A DNA stretch of 64,000 bases. Origin: Acridotheres tristis (Eukaryota > Chordata > Aves > Passeriformes > Sturnidae). A model generated the notes under the pieces. It had not been told where the DNA came from and searched no databases. It saw nothing but the letters and a program-made list of their open reading frames with translations. A program made the translations under genes and the position numbers. Positions 38,946 through 50,887 of the stretch are shown here, in pieces. Positions within the stretch are counted from its first letter, which is position 1. Each line of letters starts with the position of its first letter. The stretch covers positions 34,473,820 to 34,537,819 of the forward strand of contig CM072919.1 in the NCBI GenBank assembly GCA_037013685.1. Reading direction: 5' to 3'.

Positions 38946-41900
38946 AGCTAGCACAATGACTAGATTTTTTTCTTGGTAAATTTATTAAGACTGTATCTTT
39001 CCCAGAAAGATGTTTTAGTTTTTTATTTCTTTTAATTAGGAAATACTGTTTGTGACATTGGAAAGAAAATTCTTTCTCCTTGATGACAATCATGTATATA
39101 TAATTTACAATGCTTATTTATCTGTTTCTGTCACCTTGAAAGTCTACTTAATTTAAAATATCACTGCTCTCTTGGAGACAGTTGCCAACCTAATACTTAC
39201 TAACTCTGTGGAGTTAGGGCAGAATCTTGTGTCTCCGTAATATCTAGGAAATGGTCCACAGATTTAATTTGGTTCATATTTCCTATCCAGTCTATTCCAC
39301 TAAAGTAGTATTTTTTGAAAATTCTATTAGTACAGTCTTCTTTCCATGTTGTAACTAGGCTTTGTTAAAAGGAGTGTATAAAAGACTAATTTTATTTTGC
39401 TAAACTTTAATGTATCAATGTTTATTATCAATTTTCTCTCTCTAAATATTCTCTAATATAATGTCTCTATGTTAATAAAACATAATTTAATGATGCCACT
39501 TCCTGGAATACAAGGGGGGGTGAAGCACTATTCTCAATAGCAGCTTTTTCCTCCCCAGTACTGTGGGTGGGAATGACACCTCTGTTGCATGATTTTATTT
39601 TCCCTACCGATCTCAGCAGAGCTACAAAAGAACGCGGTCTGATGTAGACACCCTTGCTTTTTGGAGTAACACAGCACTTCTCTGAATGTTCACTTGAAGA
39701 AAATAACCTATTTTCTTCTCTGTCAGACTTTCAACTTCTTATTCTTTTAGGGTTTGTAAAAAATTAACATTTCCCCTACCTGCATGCTGGGATCCTTCCC
39801 ACCATCACTGTTGGAGAGAAAGATGATCGTGATTTTACTAAACAGGAAGCACTTCCATCTAAACTAGATGGTGAAGCTGGTAGTTTTACAGATTAATGCA
39901 ATATGCTACTATTTTTTTAAGGAGAAGATCCCTCAGCTTTTCCACTATAACCTTTATTAGGTGGTGATAACTTGCTTTAAACAAAGACTTCGCTGTTTTA
40001 ATGGGAAACTTCTGAATATTGTACTTCTTGGAGTTATGTTCAAAAAAGCACCTAAGGAGGGGAACCCAAGAAGGTCCTGACTACAATGACCTGTTTTATA
40101 TTTCACTTAGCTTCCTGGTTACTTCAGCTCCAAGTGCAGCTTCAAGTGGTAACAATGGCTGATGGTACAATCCACTACGGAAAATTTTATCCATATTTCA
40201 GAGAGATCTCTTCTTCTTCATAGGAAGTGCTCTAAGTAGTGCTCTAAGTAACTCTTTCCAAGCCTGCAGGAAAAAACTCCTGAAACCTGGTTATTTCTCC
40301 CACCCATTTTACTGCTTCTGCTTAGGAACTTGTCCTTGCTGAGGTACAAAATGTGGTTCAGGAGGGTTTTTCCTAATAGAAAATCTTCAATGAAGAGCAG
40401 AATTATTCTGGGGCTTTGGGTTAGTTATTCCAGGCTCTTCTCTTAAACAGTAGCTGAAATACTAAATTCATTTTTCTCTTAGTTAAAAGTCTAAATATCC
40501 AATTATTTCTGCAACTTGTGATGAAGGATGCTAAATGAACTTTGAAGCATTTGTTCAAGGATCACTAATATTTTTGCTTGAAAAGCATTTTTGAAAGTAA
40601 TTTTCAGTGACAGGATAAAAAAGGTAAAAGCTAATGTTAAAGTACACAGTCACAATAACTTAGCCTCCTAATGCAAAGCATGTTCCCTTACATGAAATGA
40701 GTAGTTGTATAAGAGTATTTTTAACTGGATGTATAGACCTTAGGATCAGAAGGAGGATGGAAACTATCTGAAAACAACAGTGAAAAATTGATTTAAATAA
40801 CCTTTTTTTATATATATAAAAGTAGGTGGAAATAAAAAAAATCCATTTATAGGCCATGACTTAGATTGCCAAGGTGGGATTATGTCTTATAGAAATGTCC
40901 TAAAACTCAAATTGTATCAGTGATATGCAATTTACAGTTCTTTACACTGTACTGAAACTACTTGCTGATTACTTTTTCAGATAGCATATGAGGCAGATCC
41001 TTTTGTTACCACTTGGCCTTCTGAAAGGCAATAATGTTACACAAAGTTTGTAGAGAAAACTGTGTAAGACAGAACAGAAAAATAGTTACTGTACGTAGGG
41101 AACATTGCAGAATAAAATGTGAAGCAATCTAAGATTTTCCTGAGAATTACATTACACATGGAAAGATTGATACATACTGATTCACAGCTCTTTATGGCAT
41201 CACCAGTTAGTGCCGTGGTGTATTTAATTCCAAGAGAAGGAAGAAATCCCAAATTGGTTGCAAAGGTTAAATGACAACAAGAAACCAACCCATAATATCC
41301 TTCCCAAATCCAGGCACTTGCAGAAATGTTACACAAGGAGTGGTGACCTTACTATCCCCTGGTAATACAGAACATGATAGTAAAGGTCCTTGTGCACTTT
41401 ATCTTGCTGAGGAGCACCTTATTTCCCAGAAGGTATGGCTGGCTTTCTGCTATGAAGTTATTCAGCATAACAAGATGAGAATCTGCCCTGGTTTATTAAT
41501 CAAACCTAAAGAACTGTTCATATAATTAAGCATAACCTTTACTTTGATTCATGAGTTATCTTAACATATCTAGATATACACATGAAAATCTCTGGTTTTA
41601 GTAGAATATTTTTATCTTGCAAGTTTTCTAATTTTTCTGCCACCATGAGAAATACAGCTGTATAATTTCCAAGAGTGAATATCAAGTATTTGTATATTAC
41701 AGTAAGGTTGCATAGTTCCTTCATTTGAAATTAACTTTTCAGTAGTGACAAAATAAAGAAGTAGGGGATCATGATCTAAACCTATTATTCTGAATGACCA
41801 GGTGCCTAGGAAAAGAGAATGCTATAAATTAGAAGAAAGTTAATGAAGACCAGGACTAATCTGGAATTTTAGACAATAAGAATATCAAATACTGAGAAAC

Positions 41901-43544
41901 CCCCAAATACTGTGAAATTCCCACAGAAATAAATAAAGGCAAAACATTTAGGGTTTGGAGGCTGAAATGCCTTCACTTTTGTGAGACACCTCTTGGCAGA
42001 ATTTGGAACAAAATTTGGAACTCTGTTAAACACTTGGTGAGGTTACATCTGGGTTAAGAGATTGGGCTGAGCAGTGATCCTCTGGCTGAAAGGCTTTCCA
42101 GAATTACACACCCAGTTTGGAATTAGATGCTAAATAAGGGTTTCTAGGTTTGGTTGGTTTTGATTTTTTTCTCCTTGATGACAGACTAAGGGAGAAAGGA
42201 CATGAAACATTCAAAACTCCAAGTTTCCAGGTAGAGTTGAAAGAGTGACTATGTCTCAAGTGCTTTCAAAAGGTGCTTAATCTTAACTTCCAATAACAGA
42301 GAATTCAGTTTCCCTAATAAATTATTAGCATATTTATTACTCCTTGTTAATATCTAGCATATAAATGAATCTAGTAGTCTCAATCACTTGAAAAACCCAC
42401 CTTTCATGTGACAAAGCAAAATGTTAGGATTGTTAGCTGATTAAGCATGAGTAAAAAAAAAAACTTTACGGTGACAATCATGATCATTATTAGCAATCAA
42501 AGTCCTAGTCATGACACAGTTATTTTAACACTGGGAATATCTTGATCATGTCAGACACAATTTTGGAAAAGGAAGTTTACTAGTTCTTCAACACATAGGG
42601 AATTTATTTTGTGAACAGAAGTCTCTGAGTTGCTACATAGGCTGTCAGCACACTGCCCCTGTAGACTTTCATTTAATAAAAGAAACTGATGAAGACCTTC
42701 CCAATAAAACATAGTTTTGGCACAGATCAGATAGACTTACCTGATTGAAGGAAAATATGTGTTGAAAAAAAAAGCAGAACTGAATGCTAGCAAAAAAGCA
42801 TGCATTCATTCTGATGGCAAGCTCTAAAAAGAGATATTATTGAAAAAAAGAGAAAATTCAATGTTTTCGATTTTCAGAACACGTACTTAACTCATACAGA
42901 CATTATATCTCCTTGTATTTTTAAATCCTTTTATCAGAGGAAACAGGATCTAAATTGCAGACCAAGTACAGGAATATGGTACTGTGCCTTTAGGAGTATC
43001 TATTTATTTATATAGAATTTTTTCTTGATATAATTTGCATGGTTATACAACAAAATATACAACATCCAGAAAGGGGAAGTATACATGACATGGTACAGTG
43101 AGTCTAATCAAAATAAATTTAAAGACCATATCTGTGACATTCTTGGCTTTCAGGCACATGACATTGTATTCCAAATTTCTCAAGCCACATTCATTATTAA
43201 CATTCAAGGGTAGAACACAGAAATGGGAAGGCATCCTTAGAAATCTCAATATCCTTTAATTGTCTGCATCCCTCAAGGATAAAGCTGTATATTCAGCTAT
43301 TTTTGTCAACAAAAATCACTGGGGTTTCTTTTCTACAAAAATTTCATGTCAAAAAAAGGAATGAAAAGACCTTTTTCATTGAGAAAAAAGCATGATAAGC
43401 AAAAGAAAAAGAAATTCCTTATAATGTTTTTTGAAATTGTGCGAGAGCAAAAATAGTCTTGATAGTAATTTAGATGGAGATTTCTGAAATCTATATAGTA
43501 CAGCATTATAGTAGGGCAGATTGTGGTAGAAAAAGGGGGGGTGT
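38946..43544. other. AT-rich intergenic region
   Basis: No gene, RNA or recognisable repeat seen on either strand apart from the alternative poly(A) signal at 39474-39479. Confidence 0.65.
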
Positions 43545-43795
43545 TAAACTACAAGAGGAGAGTTAAATTAGATGTTGGAAAGAAATTCTTTACTATGAGG
43601 TTAGTGAGACACTGGAACAGGTTTCCCAGAGAAGTTGCAGATGCCCTGTTCCTGAAAGTCTTCAAGTCCAGTTTAGATGGAGCTCTGAGCAACCTGGTCG
43701 AGTACAAGGTATCCCTGCCATGTCAGAAGGGTTGCAACTACATGACCTTTGAGGTCCTTTCCAACACAGATCATTCTATGATTCTATAATTTGAT
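43545..43795 (+). mobile_element. CR1 LINE, truncated 3' end
   Basis: About 250 bp matching the 3' part of avian CR1 retrotransposons. The translated stretch FFTMRLVRHWNRFPREVADA and the words LDGALSNLV are typical. The element ends in the family's short terminal repeat, TTCTATGATTCTAT, at about 43775-43788. It is a 5'-truncated, inactive copy on the plus strand. Confidence 0.88.
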
Positions 43796-44100
43796 GATTC
43801 AATGATCTAATGTCAGTACATGCTTTTGTAACTCTTCATCCTACAAAAGGTTTAGATTTCATCTTTTGCGCATTCAAGTGTACAATTTCAATGTCAAACA
43901 ACTGAAGGTGTTAAACAGAAAAATCGAATTAAAAAAAAATCCATGTGTGGGAAAGGTACCTGCTCTGGTTAAAGAGTGTTGAATGGTACACCTACAGATC
44001 AGCTTCACAGTTCCTCTACAATTCCAAAACAGTTTCTGGGACCAAGAGATTGCTTGCACAGACAAGGAATCTGTGACTGTGCACTTTAATAAATTAAATA
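43796..44100. other. unique spacer between CR1 and duplicated kinase segment
   Basis: About 300 bp of AT-rich sequence with normal base composition. Nothing recognised. It ends abruptly at the pyrimidine tract. Confidence 0.6.
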
Positions 44101-44350
44101 ATCTCCTCCTCTCCTCTTCTTTCCCCTCTTCTCCCCCTCTTTCTCTCCCTTCTCCCCCTTTCCTCTCTCCCTCTCCTTCCCTTCCTCCTTCACCTCTCCC
44201 TCTCTCTCCCCTTCCCCCTCTCTCTACCCACTCCACTTTCTACCCAATTTACTCTCCCCATCCTTCTCTACACCACCTTCACTAACCCCTCATTCCTCTC
44301 TAATCCCCTTCCTCCTTCCTCACTCCCTAAACAAATCCTCCCCCTCTTTT
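44101..44350. other. pyrimidine tract: purine-depleted version of the right copy
   Basis: Looks like a C/T-only simple repeat, but striking out G (and increasingly A) from 56110-56526 of the right copy reproduces it almost base for base. For example, right-copy 56161-56270 with purines removed gives the order of C and T runs seen at about 44147-44215. At 44260-44350 the A bases are partly kept while the G bases are gone. It is therefore degraded kinase-intron sequence and probably an artefact. Confidence 0.85.
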
Positions 44351-44475
44351 GCAGCAGACGCTGGCAGGCACTTTGTTTGCCTTTGCAGCAAAGCTCTACT
44401 GCACCCAGCTCAGCACAGCTCGCGCAGTGGGGGGCACTCGAGAGCTGCAGAAGCTGCAGCACTCTTGACGCTTAC

Positions 44476-44524
44476 CTCGTCTCCTGTGGCGTTCTCCACT
44501 GCCAAGCACACGGTGCCGAAACCC
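44476..44524 (-). CDS. PAK3-like left copy, glycine-loop exon (49 bp)
   Basis: Encodes [16 protein letters not shown] with a split first Gly. It has AG/GT sites and is identical to 56659-56707. It lies inside the zone of scattered G deletions but has none itself; the flanking intron bases do. Confidence 0.75.
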
Positions 44525-45777
44525 CTAGAAACAAAACAGCAGCGGAGAAAGGAGAAGTCCTTTAGTCCCTGCAGGTGGTGCCAGACCCTGCACTCCAACG
44601 GGGAAAAAAAGCCCCTGGGGGGCAAACACAAATGGACCACGAAGATGTGGTCTGGCTCTTTGTCCTCTTTCTCTTTCTGTGTCTGTGCACGTGGGGGATT
44701 CTTCCAGACACACACATGGCCCTTGGGCCTGCTCACACCTCTCCTTGGAGTCTATCTGCCAAACCCAGGCTCCGCCACACAGGCCTTCTGGGAAGCCTGA
44801 AGCCATGGAACGGCCATCGGAGGAAAGCTTCTAGAAACAGATCCTTTCTCCAGCTGACAAGGAAAGTAGTCTCCAGCCACAGCTGCAGCCACAGGCAGAG
44901 CAGCCAAAGTCTCCACTGTTGCACACACAAATAAGAAGTCCTCAAAGCAGAGGATCCTCAGACAGCTGCATTCTGGGTGCAGAGCCATGGGCAGCTGCTT
45001 CTCTTCGGTGCACCAGACACAGAAAGGACTCTACTTTCAGGTGACTTCTTCTACACTTGACTCCTCCCAGGGGAAATGTTGCAAATCGATCCCATCTACA
45101 GCCAGCAGAGCGGGCTTGCAAAAGGGAACAGCTTGGTGGGTTCTTTGCAGCAAAGGCCTAAACCCCACAGGATCCACCAGGGATGTGCCATCAGGCAGAT
45201 GATGCCTTTTCCTCTAGCGTGCATTGCCATTGGGCATTCCCCTGAAGCTTTGGCTTTTGCCACCTCAGCTCCAAAAGGGAGCTGCTTCTTCCATTTCTGC
45301 TTTCGGCTTCTAGACTAAGTGGTGGTCATCCTGACCACTGAACCTTGTTTTCAGCAAAACACTGGAAAGAAATATTACTGAGAGCTCTTCCCCGACAATC
45401 CTCGGCTGCTAACTTCGTCTTGGAGGCAATGAAATCTTTCCTCCTTTCATTCCCGTCTATTCTGTATTGGTTTGGGACATGCAGAAATGATTGCTCCTAA
45501 GAAAAGCGGCAAATGGGGGCAACGCACTTGAGGGACAGCAGATCTCCCAGGTGCTGCTCTTTGCTGCAGAAAAGACTGGTGTCTTTGCCATGTGTCCAGG
45601 TGTCTTTGTCATGCCTTCGGACCACAGCTGTCAGTGCTGACCAGTACTGAGAGACGGCAGCATCTCAACGCAACGTCTGAACAGCTTTGGAGCTTGCCTG
45701 ACGTCACTCTGGCGAGAAGTGACACCAGCAAAGTACACGGCCCCTCCCTTTGAAGAAGGACCTGAGGCTGCACTCAC

Positions 45778-45841
45778 CCTTTGCCAATAGTTCCCACTTC
45801 CGTATATTTGGCCTCTGGATCTCCTTTGCTCACCAGCATCC
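45778..45841 (-). CDS. PAK3-like left copy, 64-bp exon
   Basis: Encodes [20 protein letters not shown], the stretch leading into the kinase glycine loop. Same as 57967-58030. Confidence 0.8.
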
Positions 45842-45979
45842 CTGTAAAAATCCAAAGGAAAGATGCTCACTTCAAAACAGAGAGGCCGCCCTGCAGCAGA
45901 GCCAAAAGGCAGCCCCAATCTCTGGCACACTGGGCCCTTTCAACTCCCTCACTCGAGAAACAACAACACCATTACCGCT

Positions 45980-46022
45980 CCACCACCACCACCACCACCA
46001 CCACCAGCAGCAGCAGCAGCAG
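45980..46022. repeat. CAC/CAG trinucleotide microsatellite, left copy
   Basis: About eight CAC units followed by about six CAG units, in the intron beside the 64-bp exon. The right copy (58169-58211) has the same length, which argues for a very recent duplication, since such repeats change length quickly. Confidence 0.9.
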
Positions 46023-46815
46023 CAAAACAACAGCAGCAAAGACAAGCAGCTCTGCAGCGCACATGGCCCTGCACAAAGCTAAAAGTCCAAGCTAACATCT
46101 AAGCACATGGAGAAACAGTCAGGGGAGACAGGGATCAGGAAACCCGAACCAAGAGAGGTGATTGCCTGATTGTCGTCTATAAAAACAAAACATTTCTGTT
46201 CTTGGCAATAAACACTCCATGGCATTCAATACAGCCTTTAATCCCTGCAAACAGCCAAGACACCTTGGGTTCTGGAAACAATTTTGATCAACAAGGCTGC
46301 CCTTTCCAGAAGCGGAAGAATAGCGCAAAGTGCTTCCAGCAGAGGCGCAATCTCTGACTTGAAGCAGGACTTTGCCTAAACAATGCCTTCCTGGCTTTTC
46401 AAGAGCAGCAGCTGATGGTACAACCTACTGCGATGGGCCTTAGCAACGAGGTCCCTCAGCCTTTAGGACAGGCAAAGTTCTCAAGATGAGCTTGGCTGGG
46501 CCCCACAGGAGCTGGGCCCACAGGAGCTCCCTGAGGCCTACACATTCACAAGGTCACAGCCTCCTGCTCAGCCAGAAACAATCTCTCTTTTGCACCGAGG
46601 CAAGCTCAGGCAAAGCCAAACGGGGCCGAGCTGCCCCCCGAGGCAGGAGCAACAGCCCGGGCTTCCTTCACCACCTCCAAGCACAACCACGGGCCCTGTG
46701 TGGCGGCCACAGCGCCCGACACTCAGCTGAGGAGGAGCAGGAGGTGGCACAGCTCACGCTGACACCCGCACACACAAGGCACTGCTCCAGCAGACAGGCA
46801 TGGCAAAGGACATAC

Positions 46816-46996
46816 TCAGCACGGCCAGCCACTTGTCCTCTGTTCTCTCTCGCAGCTGCTCTGTGCTGCCAGAGGAGCTACTTGTGCTCCACGTAGACGA
46901 GCTGCTCTTGCTTGGCTTTCCAGCTCGGGGACTGGAGGCTTCTTCAGAGCCTGCAGCTGCAGCTCGTGCAGGTGCCAGGACGGAGGAGGTGGAGCT
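46816..46996 (-). CDS. PAK3-like left copy, Ser-rich linker exon (181 bp)
   Basis: Encodes 60 codons from [17 protein letters not shown] to EDKWLAVL plus one base. Same as 59005-59185. Confidence 0.75.
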
Positions 46997-47220
46997 CTGG
47001 GACAAGAAATGAAGCTGGCTCAGAAATGTGCCCACCACAGATGCCCCTCCAATGCCGTTTCAAATGCAAGTCCCAGATGCAATGCCGGCCACATCCAGGC
47101 CTCTTCACACCTCGGCTTTTGCTGCCCCCTTCTCCAACTCCAGGCACAAAATCCAAGGGCTGCTCTTACGTGATTCACAAAATGGCACCAAAGACACTGC
47201 GAAGCAGAGCAGGCACTTAC

Positions 47221-47343
47221 TGATGTTGGCTGCTCAGGCCGTGGGCTGACAGCAGGGGCAGGTTCATTGGCATCTTCCTCCTCTTCAGCCTCTTCCTCGG
47301 CTACAGAGGCAGCCAGAGCAGGTGCTGGCGCTGCCCTTGTGCT
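47221..47343 (-). CDS. PAK3-like left copy, acidic exon a (123 bp)
   Basis: Encodes [20 protein letters not shown] and on to SPRPEQPTS. Same as 59410-59532. Confidence 0.8.
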
Positions 47344-47874
47344 CTGTGGACACACAGCAGCATGAGGGACAGGAAAGGACCTGTCACTCAGAACCTCGCC
47401 TATATTCAGCTATAGGCCCCGCTGCATCTCAGCTGTTCCTTTAGCTCCCCACAGCTGCTCCGGGAGAGGGCCAGCTCCCTCCAGGGGACAGAGTCTCCTT
47501 CCTGTCCTGCAAGGCTGTGACCTGCATCTTCGCACTGCTCTCCTCACCGGGGACAGGGAGCCTGCACAGCCACTGGGCACAAAGGGCCTCGCCTGTACGC
47601 CGGGAGCATCCAAAGACACGCGAATGCTACCTCTTGTCTCTTGCTAAGACAAATTCACCGCCCCGCTCGGCGTACTGGGACAACGATGCCTAAGCGTCCA
47701 AGTTCCTTTGCACACCCGTTCTCCAGGCCTCCCTGGCCGGGGGAAGGGCTCTGGAAGGGCTGGAAAGATTCCAGCCCTCAGCATCTTCAGCCACACATGG
47801 GAGGCGTGTGTCCAATCAGAAACTTGCAGCTCTGCTTTGCTCCAGCCTCAGGGCTACCCAGAGCTGCCACTTAC

Positions 47875-47997
47875 TGATGCTGGATGCTGAGAGCCTGCAG
47901 TGGCAGCAGCTGCAGCTTGGTGGGCATCTTCCTCCCCTGTGGCCTCTTCTTCAGCAAGACACGCAGCCAGAGGAGGCTCTGAGGTTGGTTTTGGGCT
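47875..47997 (-). CDS. PAK3-like left copy, acidic exon b (123 bp)
   Basis: Encodes [20 protein letters not shown] and on to GSQHPAS. Same as 60064-60186. Confidence 0.75.
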
Positions 47998-48391
47998 CTG
48001 CAGACAGACAGCAACGTCAGCGACAGGCAACCTTCTTTAGATTCAGCTCTACACCCAGATGCACTGAGGAGAAATCAATCATCTGGAGAGAAATGGGATT
48101 CGAAGTCTTCCAACTCAAGTAAAATGGCCCAATTAGATCGGACTGCACTCTCCTGTGTAGGAGAAATTCCATCACGGCTTCAAGCAACCCCACTTTCCTC
48201 TGCTTAAAAGCTCTGAAATGGAACGGGAGGAAACAGCCAGCGATTCTCCGGATGCTGCTACTGCTGCAAGGAGCCTGGACTGTACTTCAATTCATCCAAC
48301 CAAGCCGGCACTGGAGTGCAGCAGGCCCAGCTCACAGCTTGCTCCACAACTGTCCAACGCTACCAACACCAAAGGCTCCTTTCCCACTCAC

Positions 48392-48429
48392 CCGAGGACC
48401 GGATCCTCTCCAGGCACGGGCGATGTGAC
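48392..48429 (-). CDS. PAK3-like left copy, 38-bp exon
   Basis: Encodes [12 protein letters not shown] after a split Arg. Same as 60581-60618. Confidence 0.6.
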
Positions 48430-49343
48430 CTGCAACACACAAGGCAAAAAGAAGCGGATGCTGTGAGAAAACTGCCTGCCCTGGGCAAGCCCACCAAAAG
48501 GTCAACCCAAAGACAGAGCATTCTGCTTGCACTACGTCCCTCCAGCAGCAGCCCTTGTGTCACACAGCAAGCAAGACAAGAGCACAAAGTACTGCCTTGT
48601 GTCTACCTTCCATCCTCCTTGGCCACTCAACCCACAGACACTTGAGACCCAGAAAGCCCGAGTGGTTCTGGAACAGTCATTGCTTCTGCCCCACGCCACC
48701 CAGCACGAGCTACAGCTCCTCTCTTTCCTTCTCTTTCTCTTCAGTTTTCTGAAGAGATGGCAAGCATCAATTGCCATCAGCTTGCCGAAAACATTTCCCC
48801 AGGAACGCTTCACAAAGTCCCTCTCAGCCATGGTGGCAGCTCTATTGTGACACAGCACAGGAGCAGCTCCTGGGCTCAGGAGCATGCAAGACCTCTTCTG
48901 AGATGTTTCTTTCAGAGGCCTTTTCCAAGCTGGTCCTGTGATTTCATCACAGAGGGAATGGCTCTTTTAGCACACAGCAAGTGTCGACTTCCACAAACAC
49001 ATCCTGGCATGAGGGAATGCAGGCAGGAAGATGCTACTCCCCAGTCCTGGAGAGCAGCGCACAGTTTTTACAAGGACTCCTGCCAAGCTCTCCCAGTCTT
49101 CCCGTCTTGGAAGCTGTCTTGCTTGAGCCATCAAACGGAGGAGATTCCAGACTCCACTGCCACAGGCCGTGCTGTGAGGGGAGCATAGCCCCTGCAGGCT
49201 ACATTACAAATGCAGCCCACGCCCTGCTGCCTAGAGACACCCCCTCCTCAGCTGCAGCTGTTGACAGCAGCTTTACCCAACCCAAGGCCTCTTCAGGGCA
49301 TTTTGCTTTCCGTATGCTGCACCAAACAGAAGCATCTACTTAC

Positions 49344-49456
49344 GTGCCAGGTGGGTGAAGTAGTAGCCGGAATAAGCCACAGAAAAAGCCGTGAAGACTG
49401 CAGCGTACACTCCCTCCATGGCTGGAGCTCCTCGAGTGTGCACCACTCGACGACAC
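49344..49456 (-). CDS. PAK3-like left copy, start-codon exon
   Basis: 5' UTR 49420-49456 and coding 49344-49419 (25 codons plus one base). Same as 61533-61645. The ATG has a strong context (G at -3, G at +4). Confidence 0.65.
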
Positions 49457-50244
49457 CTGTGGGGACAAACAAAAAGAGTCAGAGTGCTGTCAGGCTGCAG
49501 CCTGCTGGCAGACCCCTCGTCGATCAGCAGGTTCCGCCTGCAGTCCGCATGCCAAAGAGCTCCTCTGCACACTGAGGCCTCCCGGGCCTCGGCACAGCAA
49601 CTTTGCCGTGACAGCGCCGGGATGCGGCCGCTGACATCACAATAGCAGCCGCTCTAGGCTGGCTTGTGAAGTCATGCATAGAACCAGACCTCGTCTACAG
49701 CTAATGACAAAAAACGCCTGCAAAGTTCTGCTCTGCTACAAAGCAACGCAAAAAGCCCTCCTAGCCCATAACCTATTGCTCAAGGCATCTAAGAGTATCT
49801 CCAAAAACACGCCAAGCCCCCTATAGCCCACCCCGAGAAGCTGAACACTGAGTAGGGACCAGGATGCGAGGCAACCCAAAAAGAGAACAGGACCTTTGGC
49901 CACTCATTCTCCTGGTAAATCACAAGGCTTGTTCCACCTAGGGCTCTAAAATGCAGCATCAAAGGAAATCACCCCTTCAGTGACAGCTGGGGGAAAAAGA
50001 AACCTCAGGAAGCACTTTCGTAGACCTTCTTCCTCGCATGTGCCCTACAGAACAAGGTGGGACACAGGCCGATAAAAGGGTAGGATTGATGAAAACATGG
50101 AAAGCTAAGCAACACATGCACCGCATACACGTCATCCTGCCGCTGCACTGCTGTGGCATTTCCAAGGAGCCTCGCCCATCTGAGGTGCGCCTCCGGGAGC
50201 TTGCCTGGGCACATCCGTGATTCAGAGGGAGCTGCCTGCTGTGG

Positions 50245-50272
50245 ATGTAAAGAAAGAAAGAAAGAAAGAGCA
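50245..50272. repeat. AAAG microsatellite
   Basis: Four to five AAAG units upstream of the left kinase copy. The right copy has the same run at about 62434-62461. Confidence 0.8.
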
Positions 50273-50509
50273 GAAAGTCCCAAGATGCCGTGGGACAACT
50301 CACAAAGTGCTTGTAGGAGGAAAGCAGTGGGCCCAAGTGAGCCGGTCCCAGCAAAACTGAAGTGGTGAGGCAGAGATCAAATACACCAGGTGCTGGGCAG
50401 GCTACAGCAAGGCAGGCTTAGGAAAAGAGAAAAACCACCACCGTTCCAAAACTCGGAAGCTTCATTCTTCCTCCTCTTGCATTAAAACCACTTTTTCTCT
50501 AGTTCCCAT

Positions 50510-50887
50510 GTAGTGGTTTAAGGCTAGCCAGCAACCAAGCACCACACACAGCCGTTCTCCCTCAATGCCCCACCAGCAGGCTGGACTGGGCAGAGACTTG
50601 GAAGGGTAAAAGCTGGAAAGCTCACAGGTGGAAAACAATTCAGTTGCATAGGGAATGGCGAACCCACGCACGCCAGCAAAAAACCCCAAAGAGCTCATTC
50701 ACCGTTTCCCATGGGCAGGCAGGTGTTTTGCATCTCCAGGACGTCAGGGCCCCCTCCAGCCTCACAGTGACTTGGGAAGACAAACGCCATGACTCCAAAC
50801 GACCCCTCCTTCCTCCTTCTCGTGCCCAGCTTGAAATACTGAGCAGCAGGGCAGATGGTCGGGAGCATCTCTTTGGCCACTTTGGCT
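50510..50887 (-). mobile_element. ERV LTR, left copy, split by a second LTR
   Basis: Same sequence as 62699-63074. On the plus strand it opens TGTAGTGGTTTAAGGC. The element is cut at 50887 by the solo LTR 50888-51510. A short stretch after that LTR (about 51511-51550, with GGCTGTGTCTCC) looks like its continuation. The right copy lacks the equivalent stretch, so the two copies part exactly here. Confidence 0.7.

Larger units (their letters stand above)
44476..49456 (-). pseudogene. PAK3-like kinase, left copy, 5' half only
   Basis: Holds the same seven 5' exons as the gene at 52119-61645: start-codon exon 49344-49456 (ATG at 49419), 48392-48429, 47875-47997, 47221-47343, 46816-46996, 45778-45841 and 44476-44524. 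These encode the hydrophobic N-terminus, the acidic linker and the glycine-rich loop up to TGDE. The exons for the ATP-site Lys, HRD, DFG and the C-lobe should follow to the left, but that sequence is the CHRNA8 intergenic region. Either the copy is truly truncated or the assembly joins the wrong sequence at 44101. The exons present are undamaged. Confidence 0.8.
44101..50887. repeat. segmental duplication, left copy
   Basis: Matches about 56080-63074 in direct orientation with a fixed offset of 12189 bp from about 45050 on. From 45050 to 50885 I noticed only three substitutions (47097 A/G, 47413 T/C, 48260 A/G in left/right) and no indels. From 44101 to about 45045 the left copy carries only deletions relative to the right copy, mostly of G and then of all purines. 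The right edge of the match lies inside an LTR. Confidence 0.93.

Noticed and set aside
44101..44350. A genuine C/T simple-sequence repeat or polypyrimidine regulatory tract, with a proline/serine-rich open frame (43983-44285)
   Set aside because: Its order of C and T runs is reproduced by removing purines from the right copy of the duplication, so it is degraded copy sequence and not an independent repeat or gene.
45980..46022. Polyhistidine/polyglutamine-coding exon from the CAC/CAG repeat
   Set aside because: The repeat lies in an intron of the minus-strand kinase gene; plus-strand frames through it have no splice or domain support.
46486..46896. 136-codon plus-strand frame in the left duplicated copy (and its twin at 58675-59085)
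   Set aside because: It lies antisense across the Ser-rich kinase exon and shows no domain; its presence in both copies only reflects the duplication.
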